Shown here: one piece after another, positions 1 to 5,745 of the stretch
How the letters are laid out: every line of letters begins with the position of its first letter
Numbering within the stretch: the stretch's first letter is position 1
The notes under the pieces: model-generated
Told to the model about the DNA's origin: nothing
The model's input: only the letters and a program-made list of their open reading frames with translations
The model's database searches: none
From: Gammaproteobacteria bacterium
GTDB lineage: Bacteria; Pseudomonadota; Gammaproteobacteria; SZUA-229
Direction: 5' to 3'
NCBI GenBank assembly: GCA_011051475.1
Contig: DRLE01000210.1
Coordinates: 1-6,428, forward strand
Length of the DNA: 6,428 nucleotides
Program-made: the position numbers and the translations under genes

Positions 1-2
1 AA

Positions 3-611
3 CTCGGCCTTTTCCTCGGCCCGGCGTTTGCGTTCTTCTTCCTCGCGGCGTTTCCGCTCCGCTTCAAGTCTTTCCTGTTCAAGCTTCTTCCGGCGCTCGG
101 CTTCCAGGCGTTTTTTCTCTTCCAGGGCTTTCTTTTCCCGGGCCTTCTTCTCGGCAGCCAGGCGTTCAGCCTCTTTTTTGCGCTTGAGTTCTTCTTCCTT
201 CTTTTTCTTCAGCGCCAGCTGTTTTTTGCGCTCCTCGGCCTTTTTACGTTCCAGTTCCTTTTTGCGTCTGGCTTCCGCCAGCTTCTTCTGTTCCCGCTTT
301 TTCTGTTCCAGGCGTTTCTTTTCCAGTTCCTTCTGTTTTTTCAGCCTGAGCTGCTCCGCCTTTTTGCGTTTTTCCTCGTCCTTCTTTTTCTGCGCGGCGA
401 GTTTTTTCTGTTTCTCACGCTCATCATACAGCTTTGCATCCACCACTACCGCATCGATAATGGTGTGTTTTTTAGCTGCCGGCGCGGTCGGTTCATTGTC
501 TTTGAACAGGCTGATACTGAGCAGCACAACGAGCACCACATGAAAGGCAATGACCAGCGCCAGCACTTTCGGATTGCTTTTTATCTCTGCCAGTAAACCG
601 GGCGTTTTCAT
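3..611 (-). CDS. tolA: TolA, inner-membrane-anchored linker protein of the Tol-Pal system (partial, C-terminus off window)
   Basis: TolA spans the periplasm, linking the TolQ-TolR motor to TolB/Pal at the outer membrane. I translated 203 codons from an ATG at 611; the frame is still open at the left edge, so the C-terminal domain III is not visible. Residues 1-15 are cytoplasmic and 16-36 form the single membrane segment, which keeps the conserved His (H24). A short linker with IIDAVVVD (51-58) matches the SIDAVMVD region I remember from E. coli TolA. From residue 64 to the edge the protein uses only E, K, R, Q, L and A, apart from one Asp at 78. That is a long charged helix, poorer in Ala than the E. 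coli arm (16 Ala in 140 residues). It starts 25 nt after tolR, with a weak GAGTGG-like ribosome site. Identity rests on position after tolQR, topology and the IIDAVVVD segment. The Ser usually four residues before His is Val here. Confidence 0.94.
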   Translation of the reverse strand, partial: MKTPGLLAEIKSNPKVLALVIAFHVVLVVLLSISLFKDNEPTAPAAKKHTIIDAVVVDAKLYDEREKQKKLAAQKKKDEEKRKKAEQLRLKKQKELEKKRLEQKKREQKKLAEARRKKELERKKAEERKKQLALKKKKEEELKRKKEAERLAAEKKAREKKALEEKKRLEAERRKKLEQERLEAERKRREEEERKRRAEEKAE

Positions 612-636
612 TCAATATCCACTCTTTACCACAGCC

Positions 637-1047
637 TCAGGGCTGTTCGGTCATCAGGCCGACCTTTTCCACGCCTGCCGACTGTAATAACACCATGGCC
701 GTGGTCACCGCACCGTAACTGGCGTCCTTGTCACCGCGCACCAGTATCGGTGTCTGCGGCTTCTGCTTCAGTACCAGCGAAATACGCCGCACCACATCGT
801 CACTCTCCAGTGGCTTTTTACGGTTATCGCCGATATTCAGATAATACCGGCCGTCCTTGCTCACCGACAGAATCACCGGCTCCTGCTGGTCGGGCGGCAG
901 CGAATTGGCACTGATCTTCGGCAGCTCGATTTCCACGCCCTGCTGCACGATGGGCGCGGTGATCATAAAGATAATCAGCAACACCAGCATAACGTCGATA
1001 TAGGGTACGACGTTTATCTCGGCCACCGGGCGGCGTTTCTTCCCCAT
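637..1047 (-). CDS. tolR: TolR, proton-channel and periplasmic subunit of the Tol-Pal motor
   Basis: TolR is an ExbD/TolR-family inner-membrane protein that, with TolQ, uses the proton motive force to drive TolA. The protein has 136 residues, close to the family length. A short basic cytoplasmic start (GKKRR) precedes one membrane helix at about 13-34. That helix contains Asp18 in the family motif INVVPYIDVMLVLL, equivalent to the essential membrane Asp of E. coli TolR (D23). The rest is the periplasmic domain, ending in SAGVEKVGLMTEQP, very like the E. coli TolR C-terminus. The ATG start is well supported by a perfect AGGAGG four bases upstream. It lies 11 nt after tolQ and 25 nt before tolA, so it is almost certainly co-transcribed with both. 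No missing key residue was seen. Confidence 0.97.
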   Translation of the reverse strand: MGKKRRPVAEINVVPYIDVMLVLLIIFMITAPIVQQGVEIELPKISANSLPPDQQEPVILSVSKDGRYYLNIGDNRKKPLESDDVVRRISLVLKQKPQTPILVRGDKDASYGAVTTAMVLLQSAGVEKVGLMTEQP

Positions 1048-1051
1048 GCTG

Positions 1052-1057
1052 CCTCCT
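1052..1057 (-). promoter_or_regulatory. Strong Shine-Dalgarno of tolR
   Basis: On the minus strand this reads AGGAGG, a full match to the anti-Shine-Dalgarno complement, four bases before the tolR ATG. It sits inside the 11-nt gap after the tolQ stop. It is the strongest ribosome site in the window and fixes the tolR start. Confidence 0.85.
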
Positions 1058-1058
1058 G

Positions 1059-1769
1059 CTATGCCCCGACCTGTCCCTGTGTAACCGGCGCCTGTGTGAC
1101 CTGACCTTCGCTGGCATGGCTCTGGCGCTGAAGTATGGTGGCGAACTCCTCGGCAAAGTTCTCGTAGGTATTGCTCAGGCGCTCGACCTTCTCAGCATAA
1201 CGGTTGTAGGCAATCACCGCCGGAATCGCGGCAAACAGGCCCATGGCGGTGGCGATCAGCGCCTCGGCAATACCCGGCGCCACCATGGCCAGACTGGCGT
1301 GCTCGACCGCGCCCAGGGCGATAAAGGAGCGCATAATGCCCCAGACCGTGCCGAACAGGCCGATATAGGGGCTGATGGAGCCAATGGTCGCCAGCAGGGA
1401 AAGATGTGAATCAAGGTAGTCTTCTTCACGCGCCACCGCCACCTTCATGCTGCGCTGTACGCCGGACAGCATCATTTCGGTATTGCTGCGGTTTTTCTGC
1501 GCACGCACGAATTCGGCAAAACCGCTCTCGAATATTCGCGCCAGCCCCTTCGCCTCCGAGGCCTTGCGCTTGACCTGCTGATACAGCTCCGACAGGTTGA
1601 TGCCGGACCAGAAACGGTCTTCAAAACGGATGGCGTCGGCGGTCGCCTGTTTCAGCGCCTTGTACTTGAGCACGATCACCACCCAGGACAGCACCGAGGC
1701 GGACAGCAGAATCAGCATAACGATCTGCACCACAAAACTGGCGCGTGTCACCAGCGCAAAAAACGACAT
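1059..1769 (-). CDS. tolQ: TolQ, stator subunit of the Tol-Pal motor
   Basis: TolQ is a MotA/ExbB/TolQ-family inner-membrane protein that forms the proton channel with TolR. With the ATG at 1769 it has 236 residues, close to the E. coli protein. It has three membrane segments at about 13-35, 124-151 and 160-187, with the large cytoplasmic loop between the first two. The diagnostic stretches GSISPYIGLFGTVWGIM (130-146) and VAPGIAEALIATAMGLFAA (163-181) are intact. They include Thr141 and Thr174, matching the channel-lining T145 and T178 of E. coli. A GTG at 1781 would add MEAD and overlap ybgC. I prefer the ATG because it has a GGAAG ribosome site at five bases and follows the ybgC stop by one base (TGATATG), which suggests translational coupling. 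The C-terminal tail (EGQVTQAPVTQGQVGA) is a small Q/V/T-rich extension. Confidence 0.97.
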   Translation of the reverse strand: MSFFALVTRASFVVQIVMLILLSASVLSWVVIVLKYKALKQATADAIRFEDRFWSGINLSELYQQVKRKASEAKGLARIFESGFAEFVRAQKNRSNTEMMLSGVQRSMKVAVAREEDYLDSHLSLLATIGSISPYIGLFGTVWGIMRSFIALGAVEHASLAMVAPGIAEALIATAMGLFAAIPAVIAYNRYAEKVERLSNTYENFAEEFATILQRQSHASEGQVTQAPVTQGQVGA

Positions 1770-1770
1770 A

Positions 1771-2196
1771 TCAGCTTCCACAATCGAACTCCTGTTGCAG
1801 GCTATCCAGAATACCGGCGGGGATGGTTTGCGGGGCGAATTTTTCGGCGTTCAGGCAGGCAATCTTGATTTGGCCCTGCACCAGAACAACATCATCTTTA
1901 ACGACATTCTGCTGAAAAGTAATACTGGCTTTACCTAAAGCCGGAATGGATGTAACCACGGTTAACTCATCATTAAATCGGGCGGGTTTCTTGTACTTTA
2001 CGCTGGCGCTGTGCACCGCGAACAGTATTCCCCGCTCTTGTTGTAATTGATCCTGTTCAAAACCGAGATGACGCAGCAGCTCGGTGCGCGCCCTTTCCAT
2101 GAATTTCAGGTAGTTGGCGTAATACACCACTCCGCCTGAATCGGTATCCTCGTAATAGACCCGAACCGGCCAGTTAAATTCCTTTGTTTTTTTCAT
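1771..2196 (-). CDS. ybgC: YbgC-type hotdog-fold acyl-CoA thioesterase associated with Tol-Pal
   Basis: YbgC hydrolyses acyl-CoA thioesters; the family is cytoplasmic or membrane-peripheral and usually sits at the head of tol-pal clusters. The 141-residue protein starts with WPVRVYYEDTDSGGVVYYANYLKFMERARTE (9-39), the family signature. Asp19 corresponds to catalytic Asp18 of the E. coli enzyme. The position that is His in E. coli (VVYH) is Tyr26 here, an aromatic variant that I regard as within family variation. The remainder is the single hotdog domain with no fused part. The ATG at 2196 has only a weak, AT-rich ribosome site (AAAGAATTAATAAACA before ATG). The stop lies one base before the tolQ ATG. 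The gene follows ruvB after a 117-bp repeat-like gap, so the tol half of the cluster may have its own promoter there, though I could not identify one. Confidence 0.95.
   Translation of the reverse strand: MKKTKEFNWPVRVYYEDTDSGGVVYYANYLKFMERARTELLRHLGFEQDQLQQERGILFAVHSASVKYKKPARFNDELTVVTSIPALGKASITFQQNVVKDDVVLVQGQIKIACLNAEKFAPQTIPAGILDSLQQEFDCGS
1775..1779 (-). promoter_or_regulatory. Ribosome site deciding the tolQ start
   Basis: On the minus strand this reads GGAAG, five bases before the ATG at 1769 and inside the last codons of ybgC. It favours that ATG over the in-frame GTG at 1781, which would overlap this site. Confidence 0.6.
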
Positions 2197-2214
2197 TGTT
2201 TATTAATTCTTTAT

Positions 2215-2305
2215 CAGCTCAGGTGCCTGCTGCACGAGATTCCATCCTTAGGTGCGTGAACGGTACACCCTTGTACCACTTCTGCTTCGCTATGCTCGCA
2301 ATGAC
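2215..2305. repeat. Probable dispersed intergenic repeat between ruvB and ybgC
   Basis: Nearly all of the 117-bp ruvB-ybgC gap is filled by sequence that does not look like ordinary leader DNA. In the transcribed orientation it begins CGTCATTGCGAGCATAGCGAAGC and ends GAATCTCGTGCAGCAGGCACCTGAGC. These resemble the two ends of a widespread bacterial dispersed repeat (GTCATTGCGAG...GAAGCAATCTCGTG) that I recall from many genomes. Between them is a short hairpin, GGTACA-AGGG-TGTACC (2262-2277), with no U-tract after it. There is only one copy here, so the repeat status is inference from resemblance. I saw no open reading frame or convincing promoter in it. Confidence 0.5.
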
Positions 2306-2313
2306 GTAAATGC

Positions 2314-3360
2314 TTATTCCGCAAACAGGTCCTGCTCCGGCTCGATATCCGCTGACATGCTTTCCGGCGCTTTCAGGCCAAAGTGCCGGTACACATTGGC
2401 CGTGGCGATACGCCCGCGCGGGGTGCGCATTAAATAGCCCTGCTGGATCAGAAACGGCTCGATCACATCTTCGATGGTATCGCGCTCCTCGCCGATGGCC
2501 GCAGCCAGGTTTTCCACGCCCACCGGGCCGCCGTTGAATTTTTCGATAATCGCCAGCAGCAGACGCCGGTCCATTATATCAAAGCCCAGCGGATCGACCT
2601 TGAGTAATTCCAGGGCTTTGGCGGCAATGTCGCCGTCGACCAGCCCACTGCCCTTGACCTCGGCATAGTCACGCACCCGGCGCAGCAGGCGGTTGACGAT
2701 ACGCGGCGTACCGCGGGCGCGGCGGGCGATTTCAGCGGCGCCGGCATCATCGATCGGTACATTGAGGATGTCCGCGGAGCGTTTGACGATATGGGTAAGG
2801 TCGTTCTGCGCGTAGAAATCCAGGCGTAGCACAATACCAAAACGATCGCGCAGCGGCGAGGTCAGCGAGCCGGCGCGGGTGGTGGCGCCAACCAGGGTAA
2901 AGGGCGGCAGGTCGAGCTTGATGGAACGCGCCGCCGGGCCTTCGCCGATCATGATATCGAGCTGATGGTCTTCCATGGCCGGGTACAGTACTTCCTCCAC
3001 CACCGGGCTGAGGCGGTGAATTTCATCGATAAACAGCACGTCATGCGGCTCCAGGTTGGTCAGCAGCGCGGCCAGGTCACCCTGCTTTTCCAGCACCGGA
3101 CCGGAGGTGGAATGCAGGCTGGCGCCCATTTCGTGTGCCACAATATGCGCCAGCGTAGTCTTGCCCAGGCCGGGCGGGCCGAAGAACAGGATATGATCCA
3201 GCGCCTCGCCACGGGCCCTGGCGGCGGGAATAAAGATTTCCAGCTGCTCGGTCACCGCCGGCTGACCCTGGTAGTCCTTCAGCAGCTGCGGGCGAATGGC
3301 GCGGTCGATAGCGACCTCGCCGTCGACGCGCTCGGCTGACAGTACCGGGTTTTCGCTCAT
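2314..3360 (-). CDS. ruvB: RuvB, Holliday-junction branch-migration ATPase
   Basis: RuvB is the hexameric AAA+ motor that, loaded by RuvA, pumps DNA through Holliday junctions during recombination and fork repair. The 348-residue protein is the usual length. The N-terminal ATPase domain has Walker A GPPGLGKT (61-68), Walker B VLFIDE (108-113, D112/E113), sensor 1 around GATTRAG (158-164), the arginine-finger segment SPLRDRFG (168-175), and the sensor 2 stretch GTPRIVNRLLRR (217-228). The C-terminal winged-helix DNA-binding domain includes GYLMRTPRGRIAT (308-320). It ends in a short acidic tail (PEQDLFAE). The ATG at 3360 has a GAGGAT ribosome site six bases upstream. It follows ruvA after 79 nt, a wider gap than elsewhere in the cluster. 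All catalytic motifs are intact. Confidence 0.99.
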   Translation of the reverse strand: MSENPVLSAERVDGEVAIDRAIRPQLLKDYQGQPAVTEQLEIFIPAARARGEALDHILFFGPPGLGKTTLAHIVAHEMGASLHSTSGPVLEKQGDLAALLTNLEPHDVLFIDEIHRLSPVVEEVLYPAMEDHQLDIMIGEGPAARSIKLDLPPFTLVGATTRAGSLTSPLRDRFGIVLRLDFYAQNDLTHIVKRSADILNVPIDDAGAAEIARRARGTPRIVNRLLRRVRDYAEVKGSGLVDGDIAAKALELLKVDPLGFDIMDRRLLLAIIEKFNGGPVGVENLAAAIGEERDTIEDVIEPFLIQQGYLMRTPRGRIATANVYRHFGLKAPESMSADIEPEQDLFAE

Positions 3361-3416
3361 CGAGATATCCTCGTTATTTTCATCTTCTTCCGGTTAGTGG
3401 CGCCACCGACAACCAT
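3357..3416 (-). other. Possible 19-codon mini-ORF overlapping the ruvB start (ATGA)
   Basis: In the ruvA-ruvB gap an ATG at 3416 opens a frame reading MVVGGATNRKKMKITRISR. Its TGA overlaps the ruvB ATG in the coupling arrangement ATGA. An internal ATG at 3383 (MKITRISR) has GGAAG four bases upstream; the outer ATG has no clear ribosome site. The gap also holds the 10-bp palindrome GTGGCGCCAC (3397-3406). The frame is short enough to be chance, and I do not claim a product. Confidence 0.15.
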
Positions 3417-3439
3417 ACTGGCAATGACGGAAAACATTT

Positions 3440-4030
3440 CTATCCCCCCTGCAGGGCAGCACGAATAATATCTTCCGTGGACTTGCCCTCCACGTCCAGA
3501 TTACGCACCATCTGGCTGGCCTGCTGCGCCTTGTAACCCAGAGAGATCAGGGCGCTGACCGCATCATTGACCGGATTGGCGGCCTTTTCGATAACCGGTG
3601 CGCCGGCGGGCAGGCTGGCCGGGGCCTCTTTTTCCAGACGATCCTTGAGCTCGATGACCAGGCGCTCGGCGGTTTTCTTGCCTACCCCCGGCAACCGGGT
3701 CAGGGCCTTGCTGTCGGCCTCCATAATGCAGCGGGTAAATTCCTCGGCACTGATACCGGAAAGAATGGTCAGCGCCAGCTTGGGGCCGACGCCGCTGATG
3801 CGAATCAGGTTGCGGAACATCTGCCGCTCGTCCAGCGAATGAAAACCGAACAGCAGCTGCGCATCCTCGCGCACCACCATATGGGTATGCAGAATAATAT
3901 TTTCACCGCATTCGGGCAGCTGGTAGAAGGTGGACATGGAGGCCTCCAGCTCATAGGCCACGCCCTGTACGTCGATCAGCAGCGCCGGTGGCTGCTTTTC
4001 CAGTAATACGCCCTGCAAACGCCCTATCAT
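3440..4030 (-). CDS. ruvA: RuvA, Holliday-junction recognition subunit
   Basis: RuvA tetramers bind four-way junctions, hold them in a square-planar form and load RuvB. The protein has 196 residues, close to the usual ~200. Domain I (about 1-64) is an OB fold starting MIGRLQG; it carries the acidic pin E55-D56 in VREDAQLLFG, the residues that separate strands at the crossover. Domain II (about 65-140) has two helix-hairpin-helix motifs, ISGVGPKLALTIL (78-90) and LPGVGKKTAERLVIEL (113-128). A flexible linker (135-152) leads to the small C-terminal domain III (about 153-196) that contacts RuvB. The ATG at 4030 gives the conserved N-terminus, though the ribosome site (GAGC or AAGACG) is weak. 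It lies 33 nt after ruvC and is overlapped by a 5-codon frame. Confidence 0.98.
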   Translation of the reverse strand: MIGRLQGVLLEKQPPALLIDVQGVAYELEASMSTFYQLPECGENIILHTHMVVREDAQLLFGFHSLDERQMFRNLIRISGVGPKLALTILSGISAEEFTRCIMEADSKALTRLPGVGKKTAERLVIELKDRLEKEAPASLPAGAPVIEKAANPVNDAVSALISLGYKAQQASQMVRNLDVEGKSTEDIIRAALQGG

Positions 4031-4044
4031 ATCGTCTTGCTCAT
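4027..4044 (-). other. Possible 5-codon mini-ORF overlapping the ruvA start (ATGA)
   Basis: In the 33-nt ruvC-ruvA gap an ATG at 4044 encodes MSKTI. Its TGA overlaps the ruvA ATG as ATGA, the same arrangement found before ruvB. No strong ribosome site precedes it. It may be coincidence, but the ruvA ribosome site itself is weak, so coupling through this frame is conceivable. Confidence 0.12.
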
Positions 4045-4063
4045 ATCGAAGTGACTTCAGACC

Positions 4064-4588
4064 TTAACGCCAGCGGCCGCCGCGGGCGCGGCTGGCAATA
4101 CCCAGTGTTTTCAGCTGCATATGGCAGGCGTGGCACAGGGCTATGGCCAGGCCATCGGCCTCGTCGCTCTGCGGCAGAAAATCGAGTTTCAGTAGTATCT
4201 TCATCATCTGTTGCATCTGCTGCTTGTCTGCCGAGCCATTGCCGACCACGGCCTTTTTGATCGCCCGCGGCGTGTATTCGCCCACCTCCAGGCCGGTATG
4301 AATGCCGGCGCAGATGGCCGCGCCGCGGGCCTGTCCCAGCTTGAGCGCGGAATCGACATTCTTGTTGACGAACACCTGCTCGATGCCCATGCTCTGCGGC
4401 TGCCATTTTTCGATAATGCCGCTGATTTCCCTGAAGATATCGCCCAGCCTTTGCGGCAGTTCATCACCGCTGAGGCTGATATGACCACTGGTGACGTAGT
4501 GATGGCGCAGGCCGTCACTGTCGATGACACCGTAGCCGGTGCTGCGTGAGCCGGGGTCGATACCGATAATGCGGGTGCGCTCTGCCAC
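4064..4588 (-). CDS. ruvC: RuvC, Holliday-junction resolvase
   Basis: RuvC is a dimeric, Mg-dependent endonuclease with an RNase H-like fold that cuts opposing strands of a Holliday junction. The protein is 174 residues, the family length. The four catalytic acids are all present: Asp11 in IIGIDPGSRSTGYG, Glu70 in MGIEQVF, and Asp142 and Asp145 in QSDEADGLAIALCH. They correspond to D7, E66, D138 and D141 of E. coli. VFVNKNVDSALKLGQARG (72-89) is also typical. The start is a GTG at 4588, five bases after the yebC stop, with no strong ribosome site. I found no better upstream start in frame. Translation probably depends on ribosomes finishing yebC. The C-terminus is short and basic (SRARGGRWR). 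Confidence 0.98.
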   Translation of the reverse strand: MAERTRIIGIDPGSRSTGYGVIDSDGLRHHYVTSGHISLSGDELPQRLGDIFREISGIIEKWQPQSMGIEQVFVNKNVDSALKLGQARGAAICAGIHTGLEVGEYTPRAIKKAVVGNGSADKQQMQQMMKILLKLDFLPQSDEADGLAIALCHACHMQLKTLGIASRARGGRWR

Positions 4589-4593
4589 GATAC

Positions 4594-5346
4594 TCAGGCG
4601 GAAAGTTTTTCCAGCACCTCGTCGGAGAAATCGGCATTGGTATGCACGTCCTGGACATCATCGAGATCTTCCAGGGTGTCGATCAGGCGCATGATCTTTT
4701 CCGCATCCTCAAGATCGACTTCGATCATATTCGCGGCCTTCTCCACCACGCGGGCTTCGGCCGGTTCGAAACCGGCGGCGGTCATGGCGTCTTTTACTGC
4801 CATAAAATCCTCGAAACGGGTGCTGACCTCGATACTGCCGTCGTCACCGGTCTCGACATCCTCGGCGCCGGCTTCCAGCGCCGCTTCCATAATGGCGTCC
4901 TCGTCACTGCCCGGCGGGTACAGCAGAATACCGGTGCGGCTGAACATATAGGCCACCGAGCCGTCGGTACCGAGATTACCGCCGGCCTTGGTAAAGGCAT
5001 GGCGGACCTCGGCTACCGTGCGCTTGCGATTATCGGTAAGACAGTCAACCATGATCGCCGTGCCGGCCGGACCATAGCCCTCGTAACGGATTTCCTCGAA
5101 ATTTTCGCCGTCATTCTCGCCGCTGCCACGCTTGATTGCGCGCTCGATGGTATCGCGGGTCATATTGGCGCCCAGCGCCTTGTCCACGGCCAGGCGCAGG
5201 CGCGGATTGGTGGCGACATCACCACCGCCGCCGCTGCGGGCCGCAACGGTAATCTCGCGAATCAGCTTGGTAAAAATCTTGCCGCGCTTCTTGTCCTGCG
5301 CGGCCTTGCGGTGCTTGATATTGGCAAATTTACTGTGGCCTGCCAT
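4594..5346 (-). CDS. yebC: YebC/PmpR/TACO1-family protein
   Basis: This family was long annotated as a DNA-binding transcriptional regulator (for example PmpR of Pseudomonas). More recent work on YebC and mitochondrial TACO1 points to a ribosome-associated translation factor that relieves stalling at proline-rich stretches. I therefore would not rely on the regulator label. The 250-residue protein has the expected length and the signature N-terminus MAGHSKFANIKHRKAAQDKKRGKIFTKLIREI. It continues with GGDVATNPRLRLAVDKAL, IRYEGYGPAGTAIMVDCLTDNRKRT and GGNLGTDGSVAYMF, all family landmarks, and ends in an acidic C-terminal domain. Residue 7, usually Trp (HSKWANIK), is Phe. The ATG has GGAGAG three bases upstream. 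It is the first gene of the yebC-ruvCAB run, directly downstream of the repeat-filled gap. Confidence 0.97.
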   Translation of the reverse strand: MAGHSKFANIKHRKAAQDKKRGKIFTKLIREITVAARSGGGGDVATNPRLRLAVDKALGANMTRDTIERAIKRGSGENDGENFEEIRYEGYGPAGTAIMVDCLTDNRKRTVAEVRHAFTKAGGNLGTDGSVAYMFSRTGILLYPPGSDEDAIMEAALEAGAEDVETGDDGSIEVSTRFEDFMAVKDAMTAAGFEPAEARVVEKAANMIEVDLEDAEKIMRLIDTLEDLDDVQDVHTNADFSDEVLEKLSA

Positions 5347-5349
5347 AGT

Positions 5350-5355
5350 CTCTCC
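5350..5355 (-). promoter_or_regulatory. Ribosome site of yebC
   Basis: On the minus strand this reads GGAGAG, three bases before the yebC ATG (five from its GGAG core). It supports the annotated start. Confidence 0.65.
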
Positions 5356-5378
5356 AGCATACTTTTATTATTGTGCTG

Positions 5379-5408
5379 AGTTTACCACTGTGCGTGTTCC
5401 TGGGCTAA
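5379..5408 (-). promoter_or_regulatory. Weak candidate sigma70 promoter for yebC-ruvCAB
   Basis: On the minus strand TAAACT (5379-5384) could be a -10 box, with TTAGCC (5403-5408) as a poor -35 at an 18-bp spacing. The -35 matches only three of six consensus bases. It lies within direct-repeat copy A, so the repeat may contribute to the promoter. This is position-based inference; no better candidate was seen in the 100 bp before yebC. Confidence 0.2.
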
Positions 5409-5482
5409 AAGTTTGTTGATGATTTTTTTCCGCAAATGAACGCAAATAAACGCAAATCTTATATCGCCTGAGCGCCTGTTAT
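5383..5482 (+). repeat. Direct repeat copy A (~100 bp), containing three CGCAAAT heptamers
   Basis: This block matches 5559-5658 in the same orientation, offset by 175-176 bases with two compensating one-base indels. The match is near-perfect from AAAAGTTTGTTGATG through the core at 5430-5457. The core carries CGCAAAT three times at a 10-bp period (CGCAAATGAA, CGCAAATAAA, CGCAAAT). It ends at CCTGTTAT. I recognise the CGCAAAT core as resembling an intergenic repeat seen in other proteobacterial genomes; that part is memory, not shown here. Confidence 0.85.
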
Positions 5483-5492
5483 GCGGGGTTCC

Positions 5493-5562
5493 CGTAGGCA
5501 CGCATAAGGCGTAGCCGTTGCGGGCAGATGCCGGCAACGGCTACGCCTTATGCCAGCCTACG
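5493..5562. repeat. Palindromic element with 28-bp arms (hairpin)
   Basis: Arms 5494-5521 and 5534-5561 are inverted complements with a 20-bp perfect inner part (GCATAAGGCGTAGCCGTTGC at 5502-5521, its complement at 5534-5553) and two mismatches outside it. One further pair (C5493-G5562) extends the stem. The loop is 12 bases. No U-tract follows on the minus strand, so it is not a canonical intrinsic terminator for the upstream hydrolase. It looks like a REP or small palindromic dispersed element. It lies between direct-repeat copies A and B. Confidence 0.85.
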
Positions 5563-5658
5563 ACTGAGTGTATTCCTGGGCAAAAGTTTGTTGATGATTT
5601 TTATCCGCAAATGAACGCAAATAAACGCAAATTCTGATATAGCCTGAATGCCTGTCAT
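5559..5658 (+). repeat. Direct repeat copy B (~100 bp)
   Basis: Second copy of the block at 5383-5482. Its core with three CGCAAAT heptamers is at 5605-5632. It begins at the end of the palindrome's right arm and ends at CCTGTCAT, the first bases of which are shared with the next inverted repeat. Copies A and B therefore end at the same point but are followed by different palindromic elements. Confidence 0.85.
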
Positions 5659-5736
5659 CCTGAGCGAAATCGAAGGATCTTTAAGTCTACGACAAACACA
5701 GTGGCACAAGATTCTTCGGACTCGCTTAGAATGACA
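5653..5736. repeat. Imperfect inverted-repeat element with 29-bp arms
   Basis: The left arm (5653-5681, starting TGTCATCCTGAGCGAAATCG) and the right arm (5708-5736) pair at 23 of 29 positions, with a 26-base loop. The arms resemble the widespread dispersed repeat GTCATCCTGAGCGAAGCGAAGGATCT known from many bacterial genomes (recalled, not searched). The arms have diverged, suggesting an old copy. No U-tract follows on the minus strand. Confidence 0.75.
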
Positions 5737-5745
5737 CAATCAAAC

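Noticed and set aside
28..543. Plus-strand 171-codon Ser/Arg/Phe-rich open frame
   Set aside because: It is the antisense of the low-complexity tolA arm; AAG/GAG/CGC codons leave the opposite strand free of stops. The composition is not protein-like.
1770..1781. GTG at 1781 as the tolQ start
   Set aside because: It would overlap ybgC by 11 bases and contain the best ribosome site. The ATG at 1769 has that site at proper spacing and matches the family N-terminus better.
3397..3430. Degenerate repeat copy in the ruvA-ruvB gap (CCGTCATTGCCAG and palindrome GTGGCGCCAC)
   Set aside because: Only about nine bases match the 2215-2305 element, and the palindrome is 10 bp. This is too short to separate from chance.
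4642..5379. Plus-strand 245-codon open frame opposite yebC
   Set aside because: It is fully antisense to a well-conserved gene with intact family motifs, and I see no recognisable domain in it.
5493..5736. Rho-independent terminator for the hydrolase
   Set aside because: Both hairpins lack a following T-run on the minus strand. They fit repeat elements better.
5548..5739. Minus-strand 63-codon frame in the intergenic gap
   Set aside because: It reads through copy B and both palindromic elements. Its sequence is explained by the repeats, and no ribosome site precedes it.
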